This document shows, in pieces, positions 52,466 through 62,060 of a DNA stretch of 64,000 nucleotides (the stretch's first letter is position 1; every line of letters begins with the position of its first letter). Below the pieces are notes generated by a model. The model was not told the origin of the DNA. It was given only the letters and a program-made list of their open reading frames with translations, and made no database searches. The stretch is taken from contig NZ_BQXY01000007.1 of NCBI RefSeq assembly GCF_024341905.1, positions 180,723 through 244,722 on the forward strand, written 5' to 3'. A program made the position numbers and the translations under genes. The stretch comes from Clostridium folliculivorans. Lineage in GTDB: Bacteria; Bacillota; Clostridia; Clostridiales; Clostridiaceae.

Positions 52466-53594
52466 CAATATTACTCCTTAATGTGTTACTAGTATCAATA
52501 TCATAGATACTGTTTATAAAATAATTTAGTTGTTCTATCTTTTTCAACCATAACAAATCTTCTGTAGCATACTGACTTATATTTCCTTTTACTCTACTTT
52601 CATTTGTTCGTTTATAAAATTGTTCTATACTTGTAAAATCTAAGTCTGTATCATCATTTGCAAATTTTAACACAAAATATTCTGAATCAGTAATATCTAC
52701 ATCGTCGTAAGCAATTATTACAGGAAGCCCTTTTGCAATATAATGTCTTACTTTAAGTGGGGCAGCTTCTTTCATTTCCTTTGTGTAAAGAGCTAAAGTC
52801 CCAACCCCAATGTCAGATATACTAAACAAATCATCTAACTTTTGCTTATCGTTTACTACTCCATAAAATTTGATTTGGTCATTTCCTGCTCCAAACCTAT
52901 CTTCTTCACCCACTATATGGATTACAAATTTGTCCTTGTTAGGTGCATTGTTAAAAGATCTTATCAATCTTTCTGTTCCATGCCATGGAAGACCTGGAGA
53001 AATAACAAATATCAAATTAATTTTATTATTGATATCTTTCTTTTCAGCAAATCCTAAATCTTCTTTAAGAATACCGTTACCAAGTATAAATCCAGGCTTA
53101 TTATTATATCTAACTTCATTTTTATACAATTCATTAGTTATGCACACAAAAGCTTTTATAGATTTATAATAGCTTCGCTTCAATATAGCCTCTAAAATAT
53201 ATCTTTTTTTATTAGTTACTTTATTTTCTTCAATTACATTAGACTGTACTTCTACAAAAACAGGTGCTATTTTAGAGAGTTTATCGAAGAAATTTAATAT
53301 AGCACCCCTATCTCTAAAATATATTACATCTGGCTTTTCATTTTTAGCCGCATCTATAACCATTTTATTTAATTTCCTACCAGAAGTAATCTTATTTAAT
53401 ACACCATTGTTATTATCATTTAAAGATATAAAATCTGCATCACTCTTGGGAAATTCAATAGGTGATGTATGAAATACAATCAATTTCACTTCATGTCCAA
53501 GTTTTTCAAAGCATTCTTTTTCATGCAATATTTTTTTATAAGCACCGTGCTGACTTTTATCACCATTGGAATTGACCAAATATAAGATTTTCAT
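52428..53594 (-). CDS. Family 4-like glycosyltransferase
   Basis: A 388-aa GT-B enzyme. KILYLVNSNGDKSQHGAYKK is the N-terminal start, DVIYFRDRGAILNFF follows, and the C-terminal half shows LIFVISPGLPWHGTERLI, KFYGVV, and a PLKVRHYIAKGLPVIIAYDD donor-site region. The usual E-x7-E motif is weak. ATG 53594 is chosen for the GGGGGA site 5 bases upstream. The 3' end runs 38 bases into the WbpE-like gene, implying coupled translation. Acceptor unknown. Confidence 0.85.
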   Translation of the reverse strand: MKILYLVNSNGDKSQHGAYKKILHEKECFEKLGHEVKLIVFHTSPIEFPKSDADFISLNDNNNGVLNKITSGRKLNKMVIDAAKNEKPDVIYFRDRGAILNFFDKLSKIAPVFVEVQSNVIEENKVTNKKRYILEAILKRSYYKSIKAFVCITNELYKNEVRYNNKPGFILGNGILKEDLGFAEKKDINNKINLIFVISPGLPWHGTERLIRSFNNAPNKDKFVIHIVGEEDRFGAGNDQIKFYGVVNDKQKLDDLFSISDIGVGTLALYTKEMKEAAPLKVRHYIAKGLPVIIAYDDVDITDSEYFVLKFANDDTDLDFTSIEQFYKRTNESRVKGNISQYATEDLLWLKKIEQLNYFINSIYDIDTSNTLRSNIDGNITDRFKGSV

Positions 53595-53620
53595 ATTGTC
53601 CCCCAACATTAAGCTATATT

Positions 53621-54715
53621 CTATTTTTTTATAACGCTACATACCATTTCAATCTGTTCCTTAGTAAGCCCAACAGAACTTGGAAGGTTTATTCCTCTAG
53701 CATATAATTCATTAGTTACCGTAAGATCTCCATGCTTACATTCCTTATATGGAGGCATGTCATGAATAGGCATAAAGAATGGTCTTGATTCAATACCATT
53801 TTCACTCAATACCTTAATTAATTCATCCCTTGTTAATTTATAATCATCTTCAATTAAAGCTGAATATAGCCAGAAGCAGTTTTCAGCCCATTCCTTTTCT
53901 ACTGGAACAGTTATTCCTTTAACAGCTGTTAATAGCTCATTGTAATAAGAAGCATTATCTCTTTTCACTTTTATATATTCATCAATTTGCTCTAATTGTG
54001 CAACCCCAAAGGCAGCAAGTAGATTTGGCATTCTAAAATTGTAGCCAACTTCTGGATGATAAAAAGCTTTATTTTCTAAAGTAACCTTAGTTTGATTAGA
54101 TAAGAATTTAGCCCTTTCTCCTAATGCCTCATCATTTGTTACTAGCATTCCGCCAGCTCCAGTAGTTATAAGTTTATTCCCATTAAAGCTAAAACATCCT
54201 ACATGTCCTAATGTTCCAACCATTTTATCTTTATACTTAGATCCTAAAGCTTCTGTAGCATCTTCTATAACATATAAATTATGCTTTTCAGCTATTTTCA
54301 TTAGACTATCCATATCTACAGGATGACCATATATGTGAACTGGCAATATAGCTTTTGTTTTGTCTGTTATAAGTTCTTCTACTTTTTCAACATCAAGAAC
54401 ATAAGTATCCCTGTTAACATCTACAAACACTGGATTAGCCCCAACATATTTTATTGCATTTACTGGTGAAATAAATGTCATTGAAGGAACTATAACCTCA
54501 TCTCCTTCACCAATTCCTAACGCTATTAAAGCTAACTGAATAGCTGCTGTCCCATTCATGGTGACTACAGCTCTTTTACTATCAACATACTCATTAAACT
54601 TTTTTTCAAACAAATCCACATAGCTTCCTACTGATGAAACCCATGATGTATCTATACATTCCTTGACATAATTCCACTCATTTCCCCTAATTTCAGGTAT
54701 ACACAATGGTATCAT
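53621..54715 (-). CDS. legC: DegT/DnrJ/EryC1/StrS aminotransferase, LegC-like
   Basis: A 364-aa PLP aminotransferase. It begins MIPLCIPEIRGNEWNYVKEC, has MNGTAAIQLALIALGIGEGD, PSMTFISPVNAIKY, IEDATEALGSKYKDK and the catalytic lysine in FSFNGNKLITTGAGGM. The N-terminal form and the position after a dehydratase and a CBS-nucleotidyltransferase fit LegC, which aminates the 4-keto-6-deoxy sugar in the GDP-linked legionaminate pathway. GGAGG precedes the ATG. Specificity is by context. Confidence 0.88.
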   Translation of the reverse strand: MIPLCIPEIRGNEWNYVKECIDTSWVSSVGSYVDLFEKKFNEYVDSKRAVVTMNGTAAIQLALIALGIGEGDEVIVPSMTFISPVNAIKYVGANPVFVDVNRDTYVLDVEKVEELITDKTKAILPVHIYGHPVDMDSLMKIAEKHNLYVIEDATEALGSKYKDKMVGTLGHVGCFSFNGNKLITTGAGGMLVTNDEALGERAKFLSNQTKVTLENKAFYHPEVGYNFRMPNLLAAFGVAQLEQIDEYIKVKRDNASYYNELLTAVKGITVPVEKEWAENCFWLYSALIEDDYKLTRDELIKVLSENGIESRPFFMPIHDMPPYKECKHGDLTVTNELYARGINLPSSVGLTKEQIEMVCSVIKK

Positions 54716-54733
54716 AAAATCGCCTCCAATTTA

Positions 54734-55726
54734 TTAAACATTATAGATATCTGGTTTATAATGTTGAAGATTGTCTTTCATCCATTCTATTGTTTCTCTT
54801 AATCCACTTTCAATATCATACTTTGGTGCCCATCCAGTTAATTCTTTTATTTTTCTATTATCAGCCCAAAGTCTATTTACTTCACTATTTTTTGGTCTTA
54901 ACCTTTGTTCATCACAAATTATCTTTACATCTTTTCCTATTATTTTAACAATTAAATCAATCGTATCTTTTATACTTATTTCATAGTTTGATCCTGCATT
55001 TATAACTTCCCCAACGGTATTATCACTTTCTGCAACCTTAACAAAAGCCTCTGCAGTATCTTTTACAAAGTTAAAATCTCTAGTTGGAGATAAATCCCCA
55101 AGCTTTATTTCACTCTTACCAGCTAATATCTGACTTATTATTGTAGGAATAACTGCTCTTGCTGATTGTCTTGGTCCATAAGTATTAAATGGACGTAATG
55201 TTGCCACTGGTGTGTTAAATGATTTATAAAAACTTTCAGCTATTTTATCTGCTCCAATTTTAGATGCTGAATAAGGAGATTGTCCTTGCATTGGATGTTT
55301 TTCATCGATTGGAACATATAATGCAGTACCATAAGTTTCACTAGTAGACGTATGCACAATTTTTTGTATATCATATTCTCTACAGGCTTCAAGCACATTG
55401 GTAGTTCCTTCAATATTAGTTCTTACGTAAGCCATAGGGGATTGATAAGAGTAAGGTATTGCAATTAATGCAGCTAGATGAAATACTATCTCGTTTCCTT
55501 TTATAATCCTCTTTATACCATCGTATTCTCTTATATCTCCAGTAACTACATTTATACTACTTTTTACATTTGAATCAAAAGTGTCTATCCATCCCCAGTT
55601 GTTAAAAGAGTTGTATTGTACAAGGGCTGTAACATCCGCGCCTAATTCTACAAGTCTCTCAGTTAAGTGACTACCTATAAATCCTTCTGCCCCTGTTACA
55701 ATTACCTTTTTCCCCGCTATATTCAT
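54734..55726 (-). CDS. legB: NAD-dependent sugar 4,6-dehydratase, LegB-like
   Basis: A 330-aa extended short-chain dehydrogenase. The NAD motif VTGAEGFIGSHLTERLVELG, the catalytic triad in TSTSETYG...YSASKIGADK (YxxxK) and a FNTYGPRQSARAVIPTII segment are typical of GDP/UDP-sugar 4,6-dehydratases. Between the LegC-like and PtmE-like genes it fits LegB, making the 4-keto-6-deoxy intermediate. ATG 55726 is taken from family alignment; the ribosome binding site there is weak, and a longer reading from 55771 is unlikely because it adds an atypical N-terminus. Confidence 0.88.
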   Translation of the reverse strand: MNIAGKKVIVTGAEGFIGSHLTERLVELGADVTALVQYNSFNNWGWIDTFDSNVKSSINVVTGDIREYDGIKRIIKGNEIVFHLAALIAIPYSYQSPMAYVRTNIEGTTNVLEACREYDIQKIVHTSTSETYGTALYVPIDEKHPMQGQSPYSASKIGADKIAESFYKSFNTPVATLRPFNTYGPRQSARAVIPTIISQILAGKSEIKLGDLSPTRDFNFVKDTAEAFVKVAESDNTVGEVINAGSNYEISIKDTIDLIVKIIGKDVKIICDEQRLRPKNSEVNRLWADNRKIKELTGWAPKYDIESGLRETIEWMKDNLQHYKPDIYNV

Positions 55727-55782
55727 AACCTTTATCCATTCCTTCCTCAAAACGAAAACTAATCTAAACATATTTTATTATA

Positions 55783-56826
55783 TCAAAAAAACTTTTTTAT
55801 ATCTTCATTTGCTTGGTAATAATCATTTAACTTACCAATATCCATCCAATATTCTTCGATAGGATAACTACCTACACTATAATTTTCCTTAGTTAATACA
55901 TTTATTAAATCAGTTATATTATAAAACTCATCCTCAGGAATAAATTTTAATACTTGAGGACTTAAAGCATAAACTCCTCCACTAACCAAAAAGTTCACTA
56001 TCGGTTTTTCTTCAAGAGAGGATACCTCAAGTTGATTTACATTAAGTACTCCATAAGGGATTTGTATTTCATAATTTCTAGCACCAATAGTCATATTAAA
56101 ATTATTTTTTAGATGAAGTGCCATCATCTTATCAAAATTAAGATTAGTTAGTATATCTCCATTTATCACAAAAAAAGGCATATCAAGATATTGCTGTGCT
56201 AATTTTATAGCTCCGCCTGTACCTAGTCTTTTCTCTTCTCTTATGTATGTTATATCTACCCCGAAATCTTTTCCATCCCTGAAGTAATTTTCTATTACTT
56301 CGGATTTATAATTTACAGATAATAGAATATTTGTATAACCTTTAGCTTTAAATTGTTCTATTATTGTTTCTAGAATTGGTTTATCCCCAACCTTTAACAT
56401 AGGTTTAGGTATATCGTCTGTTAATGGTCTGAGCCTTGTCCCTAAGCCTCCCGCCATGATAAGCACAGGATTTCTTTTTTCATTAATATACTGAAAATTA
56501 TCAGGCTCTATAAAATCGACAACCACACCTTTTCTATTAAGAACAGGTATAAATCTTATTTTATATTCTGACATTATTTCGTTAGAATTTTCTTTTTCAT
56601 CTTCATATACATACTTAAAATCTTTATTGTATATACTGTCAATAGTAGATCTAAGATTATCTCCTCTTATTAAAGCTCTTCTTATATCTCCATCTGTCAC
56701 AGTTCCAAGCAATTTAAAATCCTCATCAACTACAAGAGCAATACCTTTTGCATTTTCATCTATAACGTTTAAAGTATGTATAATTGAAGAATATGGCTTT
56801 ACAAAAAATTGTTCTATTTTATTCAT
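55783..56826 (-). CDS. ptmE: CBS-domain nucleotidyltransferase, PtmE-like (glucosamine-1-phosphate guanylyltransferase)
   Basis: A 347-aa protein with a CBS pair in residues ~5-115 (GTVTDGDIRRALIRG is typical) and a nucleotidyltransferase domain from ~118 (MAGGLGTRLRPLTDDIPKPM, then FFVINGDILTN and GGAIKLAQQY). In Campylobacter this architecture (PtmE) makes GDP-glucosamine, the entry into GDP-linked legionaminic acid synthesis. The next two genes are LegB- and LegC-like. AGGTG precedes the ATG. Confidence 0.87.
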   Translation of the reverse strand: MNKIEQFFVKPYSSIIHTLNVIDENAKGIALVVDEDFKLLGTVTDGDIRRALIRGDNLRSTIDSIYNKDFKYVYEDEKENSNEIMSEYKIRFIPVLNRKGVVVDFIEPDNFQYINEKRNPVLIMAGGLGTRLRPLTDDIPKPMLKVGDKPILETIIEQFKAKGYTNILLSVNYKSEVIENYFRDGKDFGVDITYIREEKRLGTGGAIKLAQQYLDMPFFVINGDILTNLNFDKMMALHLKNNFNMTIGARNYEIQIPYGVLNVNQLEVSSLEEKPIVNFLVSGGVYALSPQVLKFIPEDEFYNITDLINVLTKENYSVGSYPIEEYWMDIGKLNDYYQANEDIKKFF

Positions 56827-56849
56827 ATAATCACCTAAATGTATATTTT

Positions 56850-57872
56850 TTAATACCTATATTGTAAAAGCATTTTGCTTTTTTTCCCACTTCTTTCCTC
56901 CCATTTATCAATGAGAGTTTTATACACTACTGAATCATGTATTCTTTTTCCTATATAAAAATCGCATATATTCTTAGAAAATGATGACTTAAATTTGAAA
57001 AGTGGATCTTCAAGTGAATTACTTAACCCCCCACCTAAAAACATAAACCTATGTCCCAAATCCTTTCCTATCTTCATAGCTTCAAAGAGCATTATATTGT
57101 TAGGACTAAACTTTTGATACTCCTTTAAACTTCCGGCTAAATGATAGTGAAAATACTCTCCAAAGGACATAAAAATAGATGCGGCTACAATAGTATCTCC
57201 ATACTCTACCCCCAATATCTTATATTCACTATTCATACTCATGAAATCAAAATAGTTATCATCAAAATAGTAGAACTCATCTGCTCCTATCCTAGTCATA
57301 GTGCTCATATACACATCCTGAAACACTTTCATATCTTTAATCTCTTTAACTGTCAAACCATTTTTTTCTGCTTTCCTTATAACATTCCTGTTCTTTGATG
57401 ATACAGAATTTGTCCATAATTCTTCTATGCTCTGTTGTAAATCTATAAAAACGGTTTTCCTATTTTCTACAACATCTATATCTGCAGAAAATATATTATG
57501 ATTTTTAATTAAAGGATGGAATCTTATAAATTCACATACTATTTTTCTTTCCTTGCAATACGATAAAAAGGCACCTTCTGCCCTTTCCATAAACTTATCA
57601 TTAAATTCGTTAATTATAGGCCCACCATATCCATATGGAGTTTGTATATCATAATAATCTTCGTTCAAATCATATCCATCAATCTTATTTATTATATAAG
57701 GATAAAAAAACATTCTATCTTCCTCTTCATAATAAAAAGCTTCTGCACTTCCACTCTCCACTGTACAGCTTAAGTTAAAGTGCTTATATGAATAATAAAT
57801 ATCTCTAAGCTCTTCAGGAAATTTCTTTAATACATTATCCCAAGTCTCTTTATCAGTAATAATTCTAATCAT
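56850..57872 (-). CDS. FemAB-like GNAT-fold transferase in the nonulosonate cluster
   Basis: A 340-aa protein of the FemAB-like group: a first lobe with FYYEEEDRMFFYPYII and YDIQTPYGYGGPI, then SSKNRNVIRKAEKNGL, and the second lobe with ASIFMSFGEYFHYHLAGS, NNIMLFEAMKIGKDLG and FLGGGLSNSLEDPLFKFKS. Such enzymes transfer acyl or aminoacyl groups to amines. Located among nonulosonate genes, it may modify an amino group of the sugar. ATG 57872 follows AGGGTGG by 5 bases. No separate LegH-type acetyltransferase is seen, so it could also fill that role. Confidence 0.8.
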   Translation of the reverse strand: MIRIITDKETWDNVLKKFPEELRDIYYSYKHFNLSCTVESGSAEAFYYEEEDRMFFYPYIINKIDGYDLNEDYYDIQTPYGYGGPIINEFNDKFMERAEGAFLSYCKERKIVCEFIRFHPLIKNHNIFSADIDVVENRKTVFIDLQQSIEELWTNSVSSKNRNVIRKAEKNGLTVKEIKDMKVFQDVYMSTMTRIGADEFYYFDDNYFDFMSMNSEYKILGVEYGDTIVAASIFMSFGEYFHYHLAGSLKEYQKFSPNNIMLFEAMKIGKDLGHRFMFLGGGLSNSLEDPLFKFKSSFSKNICDFYIGKRIHDSVVYKTLIDKWEERSGKKSKMLLQYRY

Positions 57873-57888
57873 AAAAACCACCCTATTG

Positions 57889-58956
57889 CTAATACTTATA
57901 TTGTTCGATTAAACCTACTAATTCCCCTATAAGCCTATCCATATCAACTTTATCATATCTTTGATCAATAGGCAAAGTAAGAATCTTATCTGCTATATTA
58001 TAGCTATCAGTAAAATCCTTAACCCAATATTCATTTCTTATATCCCAATGAACAGGACAATATATGTTTTTTCTCCTTAACTCTTTGCGTATAACATCTC
58101 TATTATTTACAAGTATAGGTAATCCTACTGGAATTGCTCCATCAGAATATTGAAAAAGTGACTTAACACCATGGTTATTCAATTCATTAATAAGATATAT
58201 ATAATTTTCCTGTCTTCTATCTTTAATGAACTCTATATCTAATCTATTAATTAAATCCAATGATTGCTTATCAATAAGCTGATATTCTTCTCTTTTATAA
58301 TAACATTCCTCAGCACTATTGAAAATACCAAGAAATTCTTCCTCTTTTCCTATGCCAAAGCATTGGTATAAGGTTTTGCTCATTCTAGCCTTATACATTA
58401 AAGATAGATAATCATCAACCTCTTCTGTTTTTAACTTATCACTGCATCCAACTACTATACTTCCATCTATAGGAACAAATTTTCTTAGACTGTTAAAAAC
58501 AAAATTACCAATAAACTTTTTAGATGGCTCTTTCCACAACATTTGTACCGCATCCTCAATTAAAATAATACCATCATTTTTAAATTTTTCTAATTGAGTT
58601 AGAGTATCATCATTGTGATAAAATCCAAAATAGTTAATGAAAAATATTGCTTTCACTTTGTTTTTATCAACGCACATACGTAGATAATCTAAGTCTATGG
58701 ATAAATCTGAATTTATCTTATAAAACACTATATTTAAACGTTTCTTATTAAACCATTGAAGTATAGAAGGACATAAGTAAGCCGGTAATAACATAACCTC
58801 ATCTTTTTCAAGGTTTATTTTGTCCAAAATAAACTTTATTGCTGATTGCCCACCACTTAATAAAGTTCCTTCAGTTTCAGATTTATTTTTGTTATTAAAC
58901 TCATCAAGTTGGAACCAAAACTCTCCACCTATAGGTTTCATAGCATTATACTCCAT
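57889..58956 (-). CDS. Divergent DegT/StrS-like PLP protein
   Basis: A 355-aa protein with the fold of sugar aminotransferases: LLSGGQSAIKFIL at the cofactor site, LPAYLCPSILQWF, the PLP aspartate in LIEDAVQML and a candidate Schiff-base lysine in FNSLRKFVPIDGSIVV. The usual GxGG after the lysine is replaced, and the protein is shorter than typical. It could be a sugar aminotransferase with unusual specificity or a PLP enzyme supplying a modified amino acid to the FemAB-like enzyme downstream, 16 bases away. GGAG precedes the ATG. Confidence 0.75.
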   Translation of the reverse strand: MEYNAMKPIGGEFWFQLDEFNNKNKSETEGTLLSGGQSAIKFILDKINLEKDEVMLLPAYLCPSILQWFNKKRLNIVFYKINSDLSIDLDYLRMCVDKNKVKAIFFINYFGFYHNDDTLTQLEKFKNDGIILIEDAVQMLWKEPSKKFIGNFVFNSLRKFVPIDGSIVVGCSDKLKTEEVDDYLSLMYKARMSKTLYQCFGIGKEEEFLGIFNSAEECYYKREEYQLIDKQSLDLINRLDIEFIKDRRQENYIYLINELNNHGVKSLFQYSDGAIPVGLPILVNNRDVIRKELRRKNIYCPVHWDIRNEYWVKDFTDSYNIADKILTLPIDQRYDKVDMDRLIGELVGLIEQYKY

Positions 58957-58960
58957 AATT

Positions 58961-60118
58961 TTAACTCCATCTAAGTTTTTTCTTTATTAAATTTTCACCT
59001 AGCTCTATGGTTTTTAGTATCGTAACAATTTCATCACTAGTGTTTCCTTCACCGTATAAACTTCTGGTATCTTTCACAACTCTTATAAACTCATTACTAA
59101 AGCACTGATCTATAGCTCTTAATATTTCGTTGCTATCATAAGTAGTATCAATTATATTATTTGCCTTTAACCTTCCTTTTTGCCTATTACCAATATTAAC
59201 AACAGGCTTCTTCATGAATGGCGCTTCAACTAATGCACTAGAAGAATTTCCTACAATTGCTCCACATAAGTTCATCACGCTTAAGTATCTAAGACTTCCA
59301 AGATTCTTGTGTAAGAACACCTTATCTGGATATTTATCCTTAAATGCTTCTATAGCCTCGATTATAATGTCTCCCCCATTGTCTGCATTAGGATATGTTA
59401 TAATCATCTTTTTATCTACTTGACTCAATGCCTCAATCAAATTTGATATCTGTTCACCAACTTGATTTATCTCTAATGTAACTGGATGATATGTGATCAA
59501 TATAGTATCTTCATCTACACAAACACCTAATTGTTTTTCTAATTCTTCTTGACTCATTAATTTGGTTAATTTTATATTTTCTATACCTGGATCACCAACA
59601 TTAAAGACTCTCCAAGATTCTTCTCCCATAGCTTTTATGTTGTCTGCATAAACCTTTGCACCTGGAAAATGTATATGCGCCATCTTTGTTATTGAATGTC
59701 TTATTTGTTCATCCATAGCTCCTTCTGTTATCTCTCCACCTGATATATGAGCTATTGGAATATTCATTGCCATAGCAGCCGCTGCTGCTGAAAAAACTTC
59801 ATATCTATCGCCCAATATTAATAATAAATCTGGGTTAACCTCGTCAAATACATCGGTGAGCTTATCAAGAGCTTTTGCCATCTCTTTTGCAGTTCTTACC
59901 TTTGAGTCAGTATCTTCTATCAATATATCTACACTTTTTGATATTTTAAATCCATCATTGATTATCTCTTCTACAGTTTTGCCATACTTTTCGCTAAGAT
60001 GAGTTCCTGTTACTACTAAGGCTAGTTCTAAATCATTATCGTTCTCTATTTTAGCAATTATATTTTTTAGTAACCCATACTCAGCTCTAGTTCCTGTTAC
60101 TACTGCGATCTTTCTCAT
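58961..60118 (-). CDS. neuC: Hydrolysing UDP/GDP-N-acetylaminosugar 2-epimerase (NeuC/LegG-like)
   Basis: A 385-aa GT-B-fold enzyme that removes the nucleotide and inverts C2 to give a free 2-epimer such as a diacetamido-mannose. VTGTRAEYGLLKNIIAKI is the N-terminal signature. LILGDRYEVFSAAAAAM and HISGGEITEGAMDEQIRHSI follow, and the C-terminal part has GNSSSALVEAPFM and NIGNRQKGR. ATG 60118 is chosen because GGAG lies 10 bases upstream; the longer reading from 60157 runs into neuB. Whether the substrate is UDP- or GDP-linked is set by context (PtmE-like gene suggests GDP). Confidence 0.92.
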   Translation of the reverse strand: MRKIAVVTGTRAEYGLLKNIIAKIENDNDLELALVVTGTHLSEKYGKTVEEIINDGFKISKSVDILIEDTDSKVRTAKEMAKALDKLTDVFDEVNPDLLLILGDRYEVFSAAAAAMAMNIPIAHISGGEITEGAMDEQIRHSITKMAHIHFPGAKVYADNIKAMGEESWRVFNVGDPGIENIKLTKLMSQEELEKQLGVCVDEDTILITYHPVTLEINQVGEQISNLIEALSQVDKKMIITYPNADNGGDIIIEAIEAFKDKYPDKVFLHKNLGSLRYLSVMNLCGAIVGNSSSALVEAPFMKKPVVNIGNRQKGRLKANNIIDTTYDSNEILRAIDQCFSNEFIRVVKDTRSLYGEGNTSDEIVTILKTIELGENLIKKKLRWS

Positions 60119-60146
60119 TACTTTCACTCCATTTGGAATATATTTT

Positions 60147-61151
60147 TTATATATCATCTAATGTAATAAGTTGGTCTTCCTTAAGCGAATTCTTAAGTTT
60201 TCTACCTAAAACAAATTTAATGAATTCTGGTTTTAAACCAGTACCTGGTCTCTTAAATTCAATCATATTCTCTGTTAGTACCATCCCCGCCTCTAAGTCT
60301 CTTGAGGCTACAATACTTCTTCTTGCTGCTTCTATAGTTCTCTCTTCTTTCTTAGTTGGCTTCTTTATGCCATCTCCTAAAAGCTTTTCTGTAGTTCTAA
60401 TTGCATAAACAAAACTCTTAAGTTCTTCTGGAGTCATAGAAGCTGCATGATCTGGTCCTTCCATGTTCTTATCTAATGTAAAATGTTTTTCTATTACAAC
60501 AGCTCCTAATGCTACTGCCGCTACTGCTGCCTCATTCCCTAATGTATGATCTGAATAACCAACAGGAACTTTAAAAGCATCTTTCATTGTTATCATTGCT
60601 TTAAGATTTACATCCTCTGCCATTGTAGGATAATCTGTAGTTGCGTGCATTAAAGTTACTTCTCTATTTCCTTCAGAATATATAGTATTTATAGCTAATT
60701 CTACTTCACCTAGTGTACTCATTCCAGTTGATAAAATTATTGGTAACTTCTTTCTTGCTATTTCCTTTAAAAACTTCAGATTTGTTACTTCTGTAGATCC
60801 TATCTTAATAAGTGGAACTCCTATATCCGCCAAATAATCGAGGCTATCGGTCTCATCCGGAGTTGATATAAAAGTTATTTCTTTCTGAATGCAATAATCT
60901 CTAAGTTCCGTAAATTGATCATATGTAAGTTCTAACTTCTTTACCATATCATATTGTGATTCTGCGCTTCCAGTATTTTCTACTTGATACTCTGCTTTTT
61001 GTGCAAATTTTCCTATTATCTTTTCAGTTTTGAAAGTTTGAAACTTAACTGCATCTGCACCGGCGTATTTTGCAGCTTCTATTAGTCTTTTAGCCAAGTG
61101 TATATCTCCATTATGATTTACTCCTGCTTCAGCTATTATATATACTCCCAT
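60147..61151 (-). CDS. neuB: N-acetylneuraminate/legionaminate synthase
   Basis: A 334-aa enzyme condensing a 2-epimer hexose with phosphoenolpyruvate to a nine-carbon acid. The TIM barrel begins YIIAEAGVNHNGDIHLAKRL, with AVKFQTFKTE, STPDETDSLDYL, KIGSTEVTN and GYSDHTLG motifs. The C-terminal ~60 residues are a SAF antifreeze-like domain (RRSIVASRDLEAGMVLT). ATG 61151 is used; GGAG lies about 12 bases upstream, and a GTG at 61163 sits too close to that site. Legionaminate is suggested by the companion genes, but sialate is not excluded. Confidence 0.93.
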   Translation of the reverse strand: MGVYIIAEAGVNHNGDIHLAKRLIEAAKYAGADAVKFQTFKTEKIIGKFAQKAEYQVENTGSAESQYDMVKKLELTYDQFTELRDYCIQKEITFISTPDETDSLDYLADIGVPLIKIGSTEVTNLKFLKEIARKKLPIILSTGMSTLGEVELAINTIYSEGNREVTLMHATTDYPTMAEDVNLKAMITMKDAFKVPVGYSDHTLGNEAAVAAVALGAVVIEKHFTLDKNMEGPDHAASMTPEELKSFVYAIRTTEKLLGDGIKKPTKKEERTIEAARRSIVASRDLEAGMVLTENMIEFKRPGTGLKPEFIKFVLGRKLKNSLKEDQLITLDDI

Positions 61152-61186
61152 AAATAAATTCACTCCATTTACAAATTATTAGATAT

Positions 61187-61897
61187 CTATTTAACAAGTT
61201 GTTCCTTTAATAGTAGTTCGGCCATCTTAAAATCAATTGCAGTATCTATATCTACTGATTTATTATTATCCATTATATATCCAGTAATATTATCTGGTTC
61301 TAAAGTTTTCTTCTCTAAGAATACTTCTGTATCCACTACATATACTGCACCATTTAGTCTGTACACTGGTGGTAAATCTTGTCTTCGTGTAATCTTTTTA
61401 CCTTCATCTAAAAAATACTTCAACTTTCCATCCTCTAATACATTAGTCCAGTATGGATTACATTCCACTTCACATATTGAAACCGCCGCATCTGATTTTG
61501 TACTAAGCATTTTATCAATAGTTTCGTCAATATCCTGGTAATCTCTTAATGGCGAAGTACATTGTAGCAGACATATTATATCAGCCTTGTACCCCTGAGT
61601 TTTATTTAATTCACTTACTACATGTAATATAGCATCATTCGTTGGCGATAAATCAGTGGAAAGTTCGCTAGGTCTCAAAAATGGCACCTCTGCTCCATAT
61701 TGCCTACTTATATCTGCAATTTCACTATCATCAGTACTAACTACTACTCTAGTTATATATTTGCTCTTCTTAGCGGCTTCAATTGTATAAGCTATAAGGG
61801 GCTTACCCAACAAACACTTAATATTCTTCTTAGGTACTCCCTTAGACCCTCCTCTAGCTGGTATTATCGCAAGAACTTCCAATTTTCCTTCATACAT
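61187..61897 (-). CDS. neuA: CMP-nonulosonate cytidylyltransferase
   Basis: A 236-aa enzyme that activates a nonulosonic acid with CTP. The CTP-binding start is LAIIPARGGSKGVPKKNIK, followed by TDDSEIADISRQYG, LLQCTSPLRDYQDID and a NGAVYVVD segment. It is the first gene of the glycan locus in transcription order. AAGGAG is about 12 bases before the ATG. Product is CMP-legionaminate or a related CMP-nonulosonate, used by a glycosyltransferase inside or outside this window. Confidence 0.92.
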   Translation of the reverse strand: MYEGKLEVLAIIPARGGSKGVPKKNIKCLLGKPLIAYTIEAAKKSKYITRVVVSTDDSEIADISRQYGAEVPFLRPSELSTDLSPTNDAILHVVSELNKTQGYKADIICLLQCTSPLRDYQDIDETIDKMLSTKSDAAVSICEVECNPYWTNVLEDGKLKYFLDEGKKITRRQDLPPVYRLNGAVYVVDTEVFLEKKTLEPDNITGYIMDNNKSVDIDTAIDFKMAELLLKEQLVK

Positions 61898-61999
61898 ATT
61901 AACAACCTTCTCCTTTTTAACTCCTATTTAATAATTTTATTACAAACTTATATATTTATCTATAAAATACTTAAATTATATATTTTTCTCTACAATAAA

Positions 62000-62029
62000 A
62001 AAGAAGCAGTAATACTTTACCGCTTCTTT
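62000..62029 (-). terminator. Terminator of the PPIC foldase gene
   Basis: AAAGAAGC (62000-62007) pairs with GCTTCTTT (62022-62029), followed on the minus strand by a T-run. It separates the foldase gene from the glycan locus, whose promoter must lie between here and 61897. Confidence 0.75.
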
Positions 62030-62060
62030 AATTCAAATTAACATTTTAATTCTTAATATT

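Noticed and set aside
60133..60408. Plus-strand open reading frame inside neuB
   Set aside because: Shadow of the well-supported minus-strand neuB; no ribosome binding site or family resemblance.
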